DNA of 64,000 nucleotides, from the NCBI RefSeq assembly GCF_033095945.1, contig NZ_AP026800.1, positions 124,001-188,000 of the forward strand. Direction: 5' to 3'. Below, piece by piece: positions 1-9,933 of the stretch. The notes under the pieces are model-generated. The model ran no database searches. It saw only the letters and a program-made list of their open reading frames with translations, and was not told the origin of the DNA. A program made the translations under genes and the position numbers. The first letter of the stretch is position 1, and every line of letters begins with the position of its first letter. The stretch comes from Bombiscardovia apis. Lineage in GTDB: Bacteria > Actinomycetota > Actinomycetes > Actinomycetales > Bifidobacteriaceae.

Positions 1-2
1 AG

Positions 3-632
3 GGCGTGGTAGACGACACTGCGAATTTTGGCTGGACCCATGTTGATTTCCGTCGTTTCCTTTCTAATCGGGCCGGTTTGGAACCTGCTCTCATCTCGGT
101 CGAAAACGATGCCAATAGTGAAGTTTTGGCCGAGCAACAGTATGGATCGGGTGGCTCGAACCTGCTGCTCGTCCACATGGCTCAAGGCTTGGGTGCGGGG
201 CTATTAGTAGGAGGCGAGCTGGTTCGAGGTCGCAACCGGGCTGCCGGTGAGATTGGCCAAGTCAAGGTTGAGTCCGGAGGCCAGCGGCGTTTGGAATCGT
301 GTATTTCGGTGCCTTTGTTGGCAGCACAAATGGAAAAGGAACCTGGACGCGCGCAGGCAATACTGACGCAAGCTGGGCGCCTATTGGGCTCTGCGCTCTC
401 GATGCCGGTGGGTTTGCTTGACCTGTCGCAAGTTGCTATTTTGGGGCAGGCTCAAGTGGTCAATCAGACCTTCATCTCGGCCGTCGAGGAAGCACTCAAC
501 GAAGCTGTTTCCGCTGATTTTCGTCGCCGCGTAATGGTTTTGCGATCGAGCTTAGGCGAAGACGCAGCCCTGCTCGGTGCCTGCGCCACCGTAGTGCGCA
601 CCCAGCTCTACTCCGGTGAAATTCGCGAATAG
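3..632 (+). CDS. ROK-family sugar kinase or repressor, C-terminal part
   Basis: The reading frame is open at the left edge, so the 5' end lies outside the window. The visible 209 residues carry the ROK (repressor, ORF, kinase) pattern: SVENDANSEVLAEQ for sugar binding and a Gly-rich stretch ending AGEIGQV. The Cys cluster that normally binds zinc just after AGEIGH is absent; the equivalent place reads GGQRRLESCIS. ROK proteins are either sugar kinases or winged-helix transcription repressors. The N-terminus that would decide is missing, but loss of the zinc cluster and the weak catalytic region favour a regulator. It converges on the copper ATPase with a 9-nt gap. Confidence 0.75.
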   Translation, partial: GVVDDTANFGWTHVDFRRFLSNRAGLEPALISVENDANSEVLAEQQYGSGGSNLLLVHMAQGLGAGLLVGGELVRGRNRAAGEIGQVKVESGGQRRLESCISVPLLAAQMEKEPGRAQAILTQAGRLLGSALSMPVGLLDLSQVAILGQAQVVNQTFISAVEEALNEAVSADFRRRVMVLRSSLGEDAALLGACATVVRTQLYSGEIRE

Positions 633-641
633 ATGGACCGT

Positions 642-2861
642 TTACCGCAGACTTTCAGCGTTGATGGCGACCACGATGGTGCTCAATCCCATCAGGAGCG
701 CTCCCACTGCGGGGTTTAAGATTATGCCGATTGGGGCCAGTAGGCCCGCCGCCAGCGGAATCGCAACTATGTTGTAACCGGCGCCAAACCACAAGTTTTC
801 TACCATTTTCCGGGTGGTTCGCTTCGCTAGGTGGAGGTAGTCAATGATGTTGGTGGGATCGGAGCGCACGAGCACCACGTCGGCGGAGTCAATGGCTACG
901 TCCGTGCCCGCACCAATGGCAATGCCGATATTAGCCTGCACTAAGCTGGGAGCGTCGTTGATGCCATCGCCCACCATCGCCAGCACATGCCCGTCAGCCT
1001 GGTAGCTGCGCACGATTTCCTGCTTTTCTTCGGGCCTGAGCTCAGCATGCACGTCTTCCTGCTCAATGCCTATCTGCCGGGCCACGGCCAAAGCTACGCT
1101 CTTGCTATCGCCGGTCACCATCGCCGGCCGGATGCCTTGGGCTTTGAGCTCTGCAACTAGCTGAGCCGACGACGCTTTCACCTGGTCGCCCTGAGCCACA
1201 AATCCAAGCAAGCGCTCGCCCTCCAAAAGGTAGCTCACGGTTTGACCAGAAGTGCTGAGCTCTTTCATCGTTTCTTGGCCTTCCTCGCTCGGCGCACTCA
1301 TGTGGTGGTCGCGCAAGTAGGCGGGGTTCACAATCAGCAGTTCGCGCCCGTCTACAAGTCCGCTCAGCCCAGTTCCTGCAATGCTTTTTACTTGGGTGGC
1401 CGAGGGAATCGAAACATGTAAGCTCTTGGCTTTTTCAACTATGCCAGCGGCTAGCGGGTGGGAAGAATCCTGCTCCAACGCCGCAAAGAGCCCTATAAGG
1501 TCAGTGTCGCTCAGCTGTGAATCAAGCGAACAGTAGCTGCTGACTGCAAAATTGCCCTGCGTGAGCGTGCCGGTCTTATCAAGCAAAACCACATCGAGTT
1601 TTCGCGCCGTTTCTAAGGCTTGCCGCTTGCGAATAAGCAGGCCGTGCTGGGCACCGATTGAGGTGGATCGGGCCGTCACGAGCGGAATGGCTAATCCAAG
1701 CGCGTGCGGGCAGGCGATAACGAGCACAGTCACCGCTATCGAGAGTGCAAAATTAAAGCTGGAGCCGGTGATCAGCCAGCCCGCGCAGGCCACGATAGAG
1801 ATGGCCAGCGCCACGTAAAAGAGCCAGCCCGCCACCCGGTCCGCCAAGCTCTCCGCTTGCGATTTCTCGCTTTGTGCTGAGCTCACCATGTTCATTACTT
1901 GCGCCAGGTAGCCGCTGCGGCCGGTGGCACTTACGGTGAGTGTAAGGGTGCCACTGCCGTTGGTTGAGCCCCCGATTACCTTGCTGCCCGCGCCCTTGCG
2001 CACCGATTTCGATTCGCCAGTCACCAAGCTTTCGTTCACGTCACTATCTCCTTGGGAGACGCTGCCGTCTGCGGGAATTTTCTCGCCCACAAATACGCGC
2101 ACTTGTTGGCCCGCGCGCAACTGAGCGAGCGGCAAATCATGCGTATGGCCTTGCTCGTCGACTACATGCGCGGAGCTGGGCAGGAGGGAAGCTATCTTTT
2201 GCAAGGCATTACCGGCCCCCATAAGAGCGTTCATCTCAATCCAGTGGCCCAGAAGCATAATGTCGATGAGCGTGGCCAATTCCCAGAAGAAACCCATTAA
2301 ACCGCTGGTCGGGTTTACGAAAGTTCCGTAGATAAACACGTAAAGGCTGTAAAAGTAGGAGGCCGTAATGCCAAGAGCGATGAGGGTCATCATCTCCGGC
2401 TTGCGTGCTCGCAGCTCAGCCCCGGCACCTCTTAAAAAGGGCTCGCCTCCGTAGCAATAGAGGAAAGTGGCCGCTGCGAGCGCAATCCAGTCTGAGCCTG
2501 GAAAGTGGATTGAGGGCCACCAGCTCATGCCAGCCATCGAAGAGAACAGCAACACGGGAATGGAAACTACCAAGCAAACCCAGAATTTGCGCTTGAGATT
2601 GCCCATATGCATCATCTGACCGCCGTGCATCATGCTGTCCGAAGCAGTGCCGCCATTCTTGCCCGGCATCTTCATATTATGGTTGCTTCCCATGCCGCCC
2701 ATAGCGCCCATACCTTGCATGTGGCTCATATCACCCATGCCGCCCATGCCACCCATATCACCCATATCGCGCATCCCGCTCATGCTGCCCATATCGCCCG
2801 TATGGTCTTCACGCCCAGGCTGCCCCATGTTCATGCCCTGCATATCGTCCATTGAATCCAT
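642..2861 (-). CDS. copB: CopB-type copper-translocating P1B ATPase with Met/His-rich N-terminus
   Basis: An integral membrane ATPase that should export copper or silver. From the ATG at 2861 it has 739 residues. An upstream GTG is open, but GGAGGG sits 7 nt before this ATG. The first ~85 residues are a Met/Gly/Asp/His repeat (many GMGDM-type units) in place of a CxxC heavy-metal domain. Further on: TGES actuator loop, membrane motif CPH (not CPC), DKTGTLTQ phosphorylation site with catalytic Asp, an HP dipeptide typical of P1B ATPases (SSHPLAAG), and GDGINDAPS hinge. CPH plus a Met/His-rich tail is the signature of the CopB (P1B-3) subgroup. No copper chaperone or csoR gene is adjacent. Confidence 0.93.
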   Translation of the reverse strand: MDSMDDMQGMNMGQPGREDHTGDMGSMSGMRDMGDMGGMGGMGDMSHMQGMGAMGGMGSNHNMKMPGKNGGTASDSMMHGGQMMHMGNLKRKFWVCLVVSIPVLLFSSMAGMSWWPSIHFPGSDWIALAAATFLYCYGGEPFLRGAGAELRARKPEMMTLIALGITASYFYSLYVFIYGTFVNPTSGLMGFFWELATLIDIMLLGHWIEMNALMGAGNALQKIASLLPSSAHVVDEQGHTHDLPLAQLRAGQQVRVFVGEKIPADGSVSQGDSDVNESLVTGESKSVRKGAGSKVIGGSTNGSGTLTLTVSATGRSGYLAQVMNMVSSAQSEKSQAESLADRVAGWLFYVALAISIVACAGWLITGSSFNFALSIAVTVLVIACPHALGLAIPLVTARSTSIGAQHGLLIRKRQALETARKLDVVLLDKTGTLTQGNFAVSSYCSLDSQLSDTDLIGLFAALEQDSSHPLAAGIVEKAKSLHVSIPSATQVKSIAGTGLSGLVDGRELLIVNPAYLRDHHMSAPSEEGQETMKELSTSGQTVSYLLEGERLLGFVAQGDQVKASSAQLVAELKAQGIRPAMVTGDSKSVALAVARQIGIEQEDVHAELRPEEKQEIVRSYQADGHVLAMVGDGINDAPSLVQANIGIAIGAGTDVAIDSADVVLVRSDPTNIIDYLHLAKRTTRKMVENLWFGAGYNIVAIPLAAGLLAPIGIILNPAVGALLMGLSTIVVAINAESLR

Positions 2862-3046
2862 TGCTGCACCCTCCAGTGACAACTGGCGTCGGTTGACGGT
2901 TGCCCTCTGTTTCCATGCTAGTTCGCGCGCATCGCTTAAGTAGGCACGCTCACTACCAGCGCAGCGCTCGCATAATCTCGTGTTCAATGTATAGTGCAAC
3001 ACTTCGCGAGATCGCAACCCAGCAACAATCTCAACTGGGGGCACAA

Positions 3047-6000
3047 TCAGTGCTTGTGTCGACCATTTTGCAAATTAGGGAACTTGTGACGTAAGCCTAG
3101 CTGGCGGCAGACCAAGACGAGTACGGCGCTGGTAGCGAGCCCCCAAGTGGCGACAGCGACAGTCCTCTGCCTGGAAAGCTCTCCTGCGGCTGGCAGAAGA
3201 AGGGCTATTGCACTGCCAATGAAGGAGTAGGGCAAGATGTAGTCAGATTGTCCATCTCCGTCAAGGGCCCAGCGGATGTGCACGTCGACTGTTCCGGGCC
3301 AATGCTGGGGTGCTGTGACCTTCCACACCTTTGCGGTCTCATCCCAGCTAGGGTCATCAGTAGACTTCGTAGTATCAAAGTCCACCTGTTGCACCACAAC
3401 CTTTGGCAATGCGATAGGGGAGGCTATGTAGGGGTTAGTTGTTGGAGCGAATGGCTCTTTACCCAGGTAACTAGAGCCTCCCCAAGTAAGTATGTGGTGG
3501 TTACTGTCAAGTACTGCTGACATACTATGCCCTACGCTGATTTGAATGATGTTAGTCGAAAGATGGTTGAGTGCGGTGATATCGGTAGGAGTAGGTGAGT
3601 CATACCTGCTGGAGTAGCCTAATCGATTGTCAGTCCAGCCCCAAGTCCACAGGTGGCCCGCGCTGTCCAGGACCAGATAACTATTGAAATCTGAGCTGAT
3701 TTGAGTCACGGAGGGAGGGAGTTTACCGAGTGCTGTTATGTCAGCGGGTCGGGCCCAAGGGGCCACACTGGGAGAAACTGTGCCATTGCCGAGCTGGCCG
3801 TTGGAGTTATCTCCCCATGTCCAGACGTGACCATTTCTATCGAGGGCTATGTCGCCTGTGCTTACTTGGGCTATGGAAGCGGGCAGTAGGCCTAGAGCGC
3901 AAAGATCTACGGGCACAGGCTTTAAGGAGACTGGAATTCCCGCATCTTGCATATTCCTGAGCGTGCCCACTCCCCAAGTCCAAACGTGCCCAGCGCTGTC
4001 CAGAGCAAGAGGTGAACCGGCTGCACCGCTGATTTGAACGATTCCAGCAGGTAACCCACCCTGGCCCGTGATGTCTGTGGGATCGTTGCGCCCTCCTGCA
4101 ATAGGCTGACTGGGTTGGCTACCATTTCCTAGTTCCCCGTTTTGATTGCTGCCCCATGTCCAGACGTGACCAGCGGAATCCAAGGCCATTGCATATAAGG
4201 TGCTTGCCTGGATTTGCACTATATTAGTAGGCAGTTTGCCAAGTGCACTGATATCTACTGGCTGACGATGGTTATCGTCATCGATAGTACCGAGTCCCAA
4301 CTGCCCGACAGTATTAGAACCCATTGTCCAGACGTGACCTCTGCTATCTAGGGCTAGCGATAACCACTGTCCTGCTGCAACCTGCCTAAATTGCACCCCC
4401 GCCGGGGTTTTTATTCGGATAGGGTAGTAGGCTATTCCCATAAACTCGCCGAGTTCTCCGGAATACGTTGATCCCCAACCATACAAGTTCCCATCGGTTC
4501 CCAGCGCTAGGGTGTGGGTGCCGCCTGAGCTGACCTGCGCGTACGTGAGGCTAGGAGGATTCGGCGCTGTGATGGAGACCGTATTGCCGCCGGAGGTGGG
4601 TCCTTGAGTGGGGTCGATAGAAAAGCTGCGGGCTTCCCACTTGGCTGTGAGGGTCATATTCGCAGTAACGCTCTGGGTAAAGTCCCAGGCTTGGTTACTG
4701 CTGTCGTACCAACCAATAAACCAGTGATTTTCCCAAGTAGGCACAGTCGAGGGCCATTGGGCTTTTTGTACGGTCCCGTCTAAGTATTGGTCTGCGGGTG
4801 CTGCTCCCGGGGCGCCCCCCAAATCAAAGCGTACGAGGTGCGAACCAGGTGGAGGGTTGCCAACATCTATGTACTCATAGTGAAGGGTGGCGGAAGTGGG
4901 GAAATCGGTAGCGAGCATACCGTTCTCATTGGCCCAAACGATACTCCATTCCACTACAACGTTGACTTTGCCGGCTGCGTGGAGGGGTACATTTAAGGTC
5001 CACATGTTGGTTGTTGGGTCGACGGTATTCGCGGTGGCCGTGGTGCCACCAAAGTTGACCCCATTGATGGTAGCGCCCTTGGGTTCCATTACGCGCGAAG
5101 GAGATGTGCTGTAAGTAAGGGGAACTTGAATATCGCCGAGCTGGCCTTTTTTGTTGTTGCCCCAAGCCCAAATGTGGTGGTCACGGTCGACGAGTAAAGA
5201 GTGGCTGTTGATGCTATGACTTGCGCTGATTTGGCTGACGTTGCTGGTCAGATGGCTGGAGCTCGTCATGTCGGTTGGAACTATATTGTCTGGGCTGGTT
5301 GTTCCCAGCTGCCCAGTGCTGTTGCTGCCCCAAGTCCAGATGTGTCCGTTACTGTCTAAAGCCATAGAATAGGAGTGGCCAGCGCTGATGCTGGTCATAT
5401 TCGCTGGTATCGCATTTTTTGCGGTGATGTCTGTGGGCGAGGGAGCTACCATCCTCTCATACTCCTCCTGGTGGCTGCCAGGCGGGGGCGGAGGCAATTT
5501 GATAGGGGTGGGAACGAAGGCTAATTGCTTGTTAGTATTGTCTCCCCAGGTCCAGATGTGTCCGTTGCCATCTAGGGCCATGGAGAACGAGCCCCCTGCG
5601 CTGATTTGCGTCATGTTCGTTGGCAGATTGTTGGACGTGGTGATATCGATTGGGGTGGGGTAGGAGCTAGCCAAGTTGGAATCCATGTGCCCGTCGCCCA
5701 CCTGGCCTCGCTCCTTGCTGCCCCAGGTCCAGATGTGTCCGTTGCTGTCTAGGGCCATGGAGTGCGCGCGCCCCGCGCTGATCTGAATAATTGAGGACGG
5801 CAAACCACCTTGGTTGGTGATGTTGAAAGGTGTGGGATCTTGCCCTGTCCCCGCCCGCCCGAGCTGCCCTCTACTATTGTTTCCCCAGGTCCAAACTTGC
5901 CCGAGGCTGTCTAAGGCCATCGAATGAGTCGCGCCTGCGACGATGGTGCGCATAGAACTGGGAGTTCGGCCCTGTAAAGTGATGTCTGTGGGGTTGGGAT

Positions 6001-6543
6001 TGGGATTCATATTGCCAGAGTTAGCGGTAATGCCTAGTTGGCCGTTTCCGTTGACACCCCAGCTCCAGATGTGGCCGCCAGAGTCGAGGGCTAGGGAATA
6101 GTTGGCTCCAGCGCTCACTAGCGTAAAACGTGTGTTAATAGGAGCTTTAATCATACGAGGATGAGCTACAAATAATCCAGAATCGCCGGTACCGAGCTGG
6201 CCGTAAGTGTTGTTGCCCCAAGAGTAGACATGGCCATCGCTGCCGAGAGCTAGTGTGTGATCCTCTCCAGCGCTTACCTGCGTATAAATTGCTCCGCTAG
6301 CGCGTTCGGGTGGCGTAATAGTTGTGGTGGACGCAGCATTGGCGGGGCCGTGAATGGGGCTTAGGGTTACTTCATCTACTGTTTCGGAAGACCCGTTGCC
6401 ACCGCGCGTTAGATGCTGAGACGGAGACTGTTTGACCGGGTCAGCGTGGGCAGGTTGGGCAAGTTCGATGCCCCCCCCCCCAGGATTATGACGTTGATAG
6501 ACAGCGCTAATGTCGCGGCACCGACTGTGCGAAAAGCGCGCAT
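3047..6543 (-). CDS. Phase-variable RCC1-repeat sortase-anchored surface protein A (OFF frame)
   Basis: A large secreted surface protein, split by a poly-G tract (poly-C on + at 6471-6481). Translation from ATG 6543 gives a signal-peptide start (MRAFRTVG, then hydrophobic to IILGGG) and ends 45 codons on. The other frame reads GIELAQPAHA|DPVKQ, a good signal-peptidase site, then runs unbroken to 3047. The span of 3497 nt is one short of a multiple of three, so one extra G gives a 1165-residue protein. It contains about 14 RCC1-like repeats (ALDSxGHxWTWGxNxxGQLG), an InlB-type B-repeat near the middle (FIGWYD...MTLTAKW), an IPT/TIG-like PTSGG segment, and C-terminal LPAAG, a hydrophobic stretch and a basic tail. 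Ligand unknown. Confidence 0.88.
6471..6481 (-). repeat. 11-nt homopolymeric G tract (contingency locus) in surface protein A
   Basis: Eleven C on the + strand, so eleven G in the mRNA, directly after CTG (Leu) in the signal peptide. With 9 or 12 G the signal peptide joins the RCC1 protein; with 10 or 11 it does not. Slipped-strand mispairing at such tracts is the classic mechanism of phase variation. Confidence 0.85.
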
Positions 6544-6679
6544 ATAAATAACCTTGCTACTGTTAGAACTCGCTGGAACGCCACTTGCTATCGCCTTTTG
6601 TGCAGTGTGTGTGATTCCCCTTCGACACAACAAAGCAGAGAGCGACCAAGTGCTCGTAATCCCCTGTTTATATAGTCTT

Positions 6680-6709
6680 ATCATAACTGATATCTTGGTG
6701 TATGCACAA
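6680..6709 (-). promoter_or_regulatory. Possible promoter of surface protein A
   Basis: On the minus strand TTGTGC is followed by 18 nt and TATGAT, about 140 nt upstream of ATG 6543. Other AT-rich hexamers lie nearby, so the choice is tentative. Confidence 0.4.
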
Positions 6710-6807
6710 ATGCAAGTTAGCACTCGTATAATTCGTGTCGTAGCTCATATTCTGTTAGTATAATTTTGAATATGTGACCGATTTAGTGACCGGTGCATAC
6801 TAGTACT

Positions 6808-6881
6808 GCGGGCGTAGTTCATCGGTAGAATGGAAGCTTCCCAAGCTTCAGAGGCGGGTTCGATTCCCGTCGCCCGCTCCA
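6808..6881 (+). tRNA. tRNA-Gly(CCC)
   Basis: A full cloverleaf: acceptor arms GCGGGCG and CGCCCGC, a D-arm with GGTAG, anticodon stem GAAGC/GCTTC around loop TTCCCAA (anticodon CCC at 6840-6842), T-arm GGGTTCGATTCCC, and an encoded CCA end at 6879-6881. Confidence 0.96.
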
Positions 6882-7046
6882 TGGCTTTGGCAATAATGCC
6901 AAGCGTTGTGTGTTCTCTTTTCCTTTTGAATACCTAGTTATGGTATTGCTATGTGATTGCGCATTGACATAAGGTTATAATCTGTCGGACTCAACCGGTA
7001 AAAATGAGAGATAAGTAGGGGACTTCGACAGACTTGAGGAAGAGCT

Positions 7047-9032
7047 ATGAACGACGATAATATGCCGGGCAATGCAGGGGCTAACCAGACACCGGAGCAG
7101 TATCCAGAAGAGCTGACGCAGGTGCTGAATGTGCAAGATACTCAATCAGCTGCGCCTAATTCGACCGCTCCTGAAGAGCAAACTTCGAGCTCTTCAGCGT
7201 CGGCACAAGAACAGCCCACGCAAACTATTGAGCCCATCAGCCAGCCGTCGCCAGAGCTGAATGACAATCAGCAAACTCAGCAGTTTGAAGCGCCTCAAGC
7301 GGACCTATCTCAGCCGTACCAGCAGCCCTCGGCTAGTCAGCAACCCTTCAATCCCCGGCCCTATGTGGCTCCCGTTGGCTTCGAAGATGTGGAACCCCAA
7401 GAACCAGCAAACAATCCGCTATCGCCGGTTTCAACTCCAGCACCGCTGACGCAAGAAACTCCGGCCAGCTCCACCGCCCCTGCTGCTCAACCGTATGCGC
7501 CAGCCAATGCGCAATCCCAGTATCAGTCGCAGCCTCAGTACCAGGCCCAAGCTCAGCCGCAATTCCAGCCTCAAGGCCAGCAGCCAATGCCCGGGCAGGC
7601 CCCCAATATGGCAGCGGCCCCAACTCCACTGATGGTTGCCCAAGTGCAGCCGACGGTAGCCGAACAGTTCAAGGCCAGCTGGCGCACTAAGAAGGGCCGT
7701 GCTGCCTGGATTCTCTCGATTATTGCGGCCGTCGTGGTAATCGCTGTGGCCATTATTGCGCCCAACATGCAGGCCATTGCAGTTTCGCTGGGCATGGCTC
7801 CCAAGAATCCTTTCGCGGTCACCGCAGAATCTATGCGCAACATTCCCAAGGCCAAATCCGCAAAGGTGGGCATTAGCGCGCATGGTATGCAGGGAGATGA
7901 AACTCTCAATATTAAAGGCTACTATTCGCTCGGCAGTTCCGTAGATAAGTCTGTTGCAGACTTCACGGTTAAGACCAGCGATAGCAATCTCCGTCTCGTC
8001 TGGAACAATGGCGGATTCTATGGCAACGGTAATGGTGATTACACTTACTTAGACGCGGCCGATGTGCACAGCAGTATTAAAGATATCGAATTTAACTGTC
8101 TGCCAGCTCAAGCAGACTCTAGCACTTGCTACGATGGCGCTTCCCTCTACGAGTTCGAGCAGGCCATCATCAAGGGCGGCCACTGGAACTTCGCAGAGGC
8201 GGGCAAGCTCCTCCAAAACAGTTCCAAAAAGCTGAAGAAGCAGTATGCCGACGAACTCACGCATAGCGACAGCAGCAAAGATTCTGATACAAAGAATAAA
8301 TATTCCAAGAGCGAGACCGAAGCTGTTTCCAAGCAATCGCAGGCTTCGATGAATAAGTTCTTTACCAAGACTTTGGACCAAAAAGACGTTAAAGAAGCTG
8401 TCTTCCCTGACATAACTACCGAGAAGGTGGATGGGGGCACGCGCCTGGAGTATTCCGTTGATTTTGAGCAGCTGATTCGCGCTTTCAGCCAGTACATGCT
8501 CGACAACCGCAAGGCCTACCCCGATTTGAGCGACTATCTCAACGACATGTTTAGCTCATTCGGGCAGTCATATCGCGAAGTCTTCAAGGAGGGTGCCAGC
8601 TTTAGGATGCCCAGCGAGATGATTGCGCGCCGTCTCCAGATGACGCTCGATATGGACAGCAATAACAATATGAAGTCTTTGACCTTCAAAATCAAAGGCC
8701 TTGTCTCCTTGAATGTCTCTATCGACGAGCTCAACAGCGTTAAGGTCGATACCGCAGATTTGGACGAGTTTGTGAGTAAGGCCAAGGAGGGCGAATCGCT
8801 CAAAGACAGCTCCAAGCCTTCCCTCAAAAATAAGCTGCCTGATTCGCTTGGCGGCGATTCCAGCGATGATTGGGGTGGCCTAGGCAAGTATGGCGATTCT
8901 GACTACGATTGGGATGACTGGGACGACGACGAAGATTCGGATGATGGTTTCAGCTTCTCCAATGATGGCGTAGAAGTGCAGCCCTCGGGAGCCTTCCTTC
9001 GCGCAGTGAAAGAGCTTGCCTTCCTGAGCTAA
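7047..9032 (+). CDS. Gln/Pro-rich single-pass membrane protein of unknown function
   Basis: 661 residues. Residues 1-210 are low-complexity, rich in Gln, Pro, Ala and Ser (QYQSQPQYQAQAQPQFQPQ-type runs), and should be cytoplasmic and disordered. A basic stretch (SWRTKKGR) precedes one membrane helix at about 223-245 (AAWILSIIAAVVVIAVAII). The outside part of ~400 residues resembles extracellular lipoprotein-type domains with mixed beta strands (TLNIKGYYSLGSS, LRLVWNNGGFYGNG) but I recognise no named family. An acidic Ser/Asp linker (DDWDDDEDSDDG) comes near the end. Shine-Dalgarno GAGGAAGAG precedes the ATG. A TATAAT at 6976-6981 may be the -10 box, but no matching -35 is visible. Confidence 0.8.
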   Translation: MNDDNMPGNAGANQTPEQYPEELTQVLNVQDTQSAAPNSTAPEEQTSSSSASAQEQPTQTIEPISQPSPELNDNQQTQQFEAPQADLSQPYQQPSASQQPFNPRPYVAPVGFEDVEPQEPANNPLSPVSTPAPLTQETPASSTAPAAQPYAPANAQSQYQSQPQYQAQAQPQFQPQGQQPMPGQAPNMAAAPTPLMVAQVQPTVAEQFKASWRTKKGRAAWILSIIAAVVVIAVAIIAPNMQAIAVSLGMAPKNPFAVTAESMRNIPKAKSAKVGISAHGMQGDETLNIKGYYSLGSSVDKSVADFTVKTSDSNLRLVWNNGGFYGNGNGDYTYLDAADVHSSIKDIEFNCLPAQADSSTCYDGASLYEFEQAIIKGGHWNFAEAGKLLQNSSKKLKKQYADELTHSDSSKDSDTKNKYSKSETEAVSKQSQASMNKFFTKTLDQKDVKEAVFPDITTEKVDGGTRLEYSVDFEQLIRAFSQYMLDNRKAYPDLSDYLNDMFSSFGQSYREVFKEGASFRMPSEMIARRLQMTLDMDSNNNMKSLTFKIKGLVSLNVSIDELNSVKVDTADLDEFVSKAKEGESLKDSSKPSLKNKLPDSLGGDSSDDWGGLGKYGDSDYDWDDWDDDEDSDDGFSFSNDGVEVQPSGAFLRAVKELAFLS

Positions 9033-9049
9033 TGCATAAGGTAGATGAG

Positions 9050-9092
9050 CGCTAGCTGTTTTGCTTGACCAAGCGAGATGGCTAGCGTTTTT
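9050..9092 (+). terminator. Intrinsic terminator after the Gln/Pro-rich membrane protein
   Basis: CGCTAGC (9050-9056) pairs with GCTAGCG (9081-9087), with an inner GCTTG/AAGC stem, followed by five T. Confidence 0.75.
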
Positions 9093-9166
9093 CTATATGT
9101 GATATTGCTTGCTTTGCTGCCGTTCGATTGTGCAAAAATGCTACTCAAGCGCTATCGTGAGATAGT

Positions 9167-9898
9167 ATGAGCCAAGATAATGAAGGCGAAGTAATCGTGC
9201 CGGGCATCGCGGGCGAGCCCCTTGAAGTAAGAACGGCCAAGTATTCACGCAAAGGGGGGCAGGCCAACCTGCGTCGCCCCATCTTCCTGCTCCTCCACGG
9301 TTGGGGTTCCAACGAAGACGACATTGCCGACCTGATGCGCTACATAGCCCCTTACAACGATTACGTTTCCCTGCGCGCCCCGCTTACAGTGCCGGGCTCT
9401 GATCGCGGCATGTTTGGCCCCGGATACAGTTGGTTTCACCGGGCTTTGCCCCAAGGCGACGATTTGGACCGCGACGGTTTTGCTGCTGCTAGTGCCATCG
9501 ACCAATGGGTCGCCAAGAATCTGCCTGCCGAGCGCGAAGTAGTGGTCATGGGCTTTTCGCAGGGAGGCATGCTGGCTGCCCATCTCATGCGCGTCAATCC
9601 CGAGCGGTACCGGGCTGCAATTGCGCTCTCTGGTTTCTTGGCTCCGGGCTCGGTGGAGGGCACTGCGCCAGCCGACGAGCGCCTATCTTCCCTAGAAAAG
9701 CCAGTATTCTACGGTTTTGGTACCGCAGACCAAGTAGTGCCCCGCTATGAGTCGCATGCGTTCGCAGCTTGGCTCGACGAGCATGTGTGGCTGCGCTCGC
9801 AGTCCTACAACAACTTAGACCATTCCGTGTCTATGTCTGAGCTGGCTGACATCCGCCAGTGGTTGGCAGACATAGACGTCTCTTCCGGACTTATGTGA
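9167..9898 (+). CDS. Phospholipase/carboxylesterase family alpha/beta hydrolase
   Basis: 243 residues with the alpha/beta-hydrolase fold of the phospholipase/carboxylesterase (acyl-protein-thioesterase-like) family. LLLHGWGSNEDD is the oxyanion-hole segment, GFSQGG (about residues 127-132) holds the nucleophilic Ser, and the acid and base are likely the Asp of GTADQVVP and the His of NLDHSVS. No signal peptide, so it is cytoplasmic. The substrate cannot be read from sequence. It starts about 135 nt after a terminator and appears to be its own unit; the next gene is convergent. Confidence 0.85.
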   Translation: MSQDNEGEVIVPGIAGEPLEVRTAKYSRKGGQANLRRPIFLLLHGWGSNEDDIADLMRYIAPYNDYVSLRAPLTVPGSDRGMFGPGYSWFHRALPQGDDLDRDGFAAASAIDQWVAKNLPAEREVVVMGFSQGGMLAAHLMRVNPERYRAAIALSGFLAPGSVEGTAPADERLSSLEKPVFYGFGTADQVVPRYESHAFAAWLDEHVWLRSQSYNNLDHSVSMSELADIRQWLADIDVSSGLM

Positions 9899-9933
9899 AT
9901 GCGGCACTCGCTTGGGGTTTGCGCAGTCTCAGG

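Noticed and set aside
2607..2855. His-rich frame opposite the copper ATPase N-terminus
   Set aside because: It is the reverse complement of the Met/Gly repeat and lacks a ribosome site.
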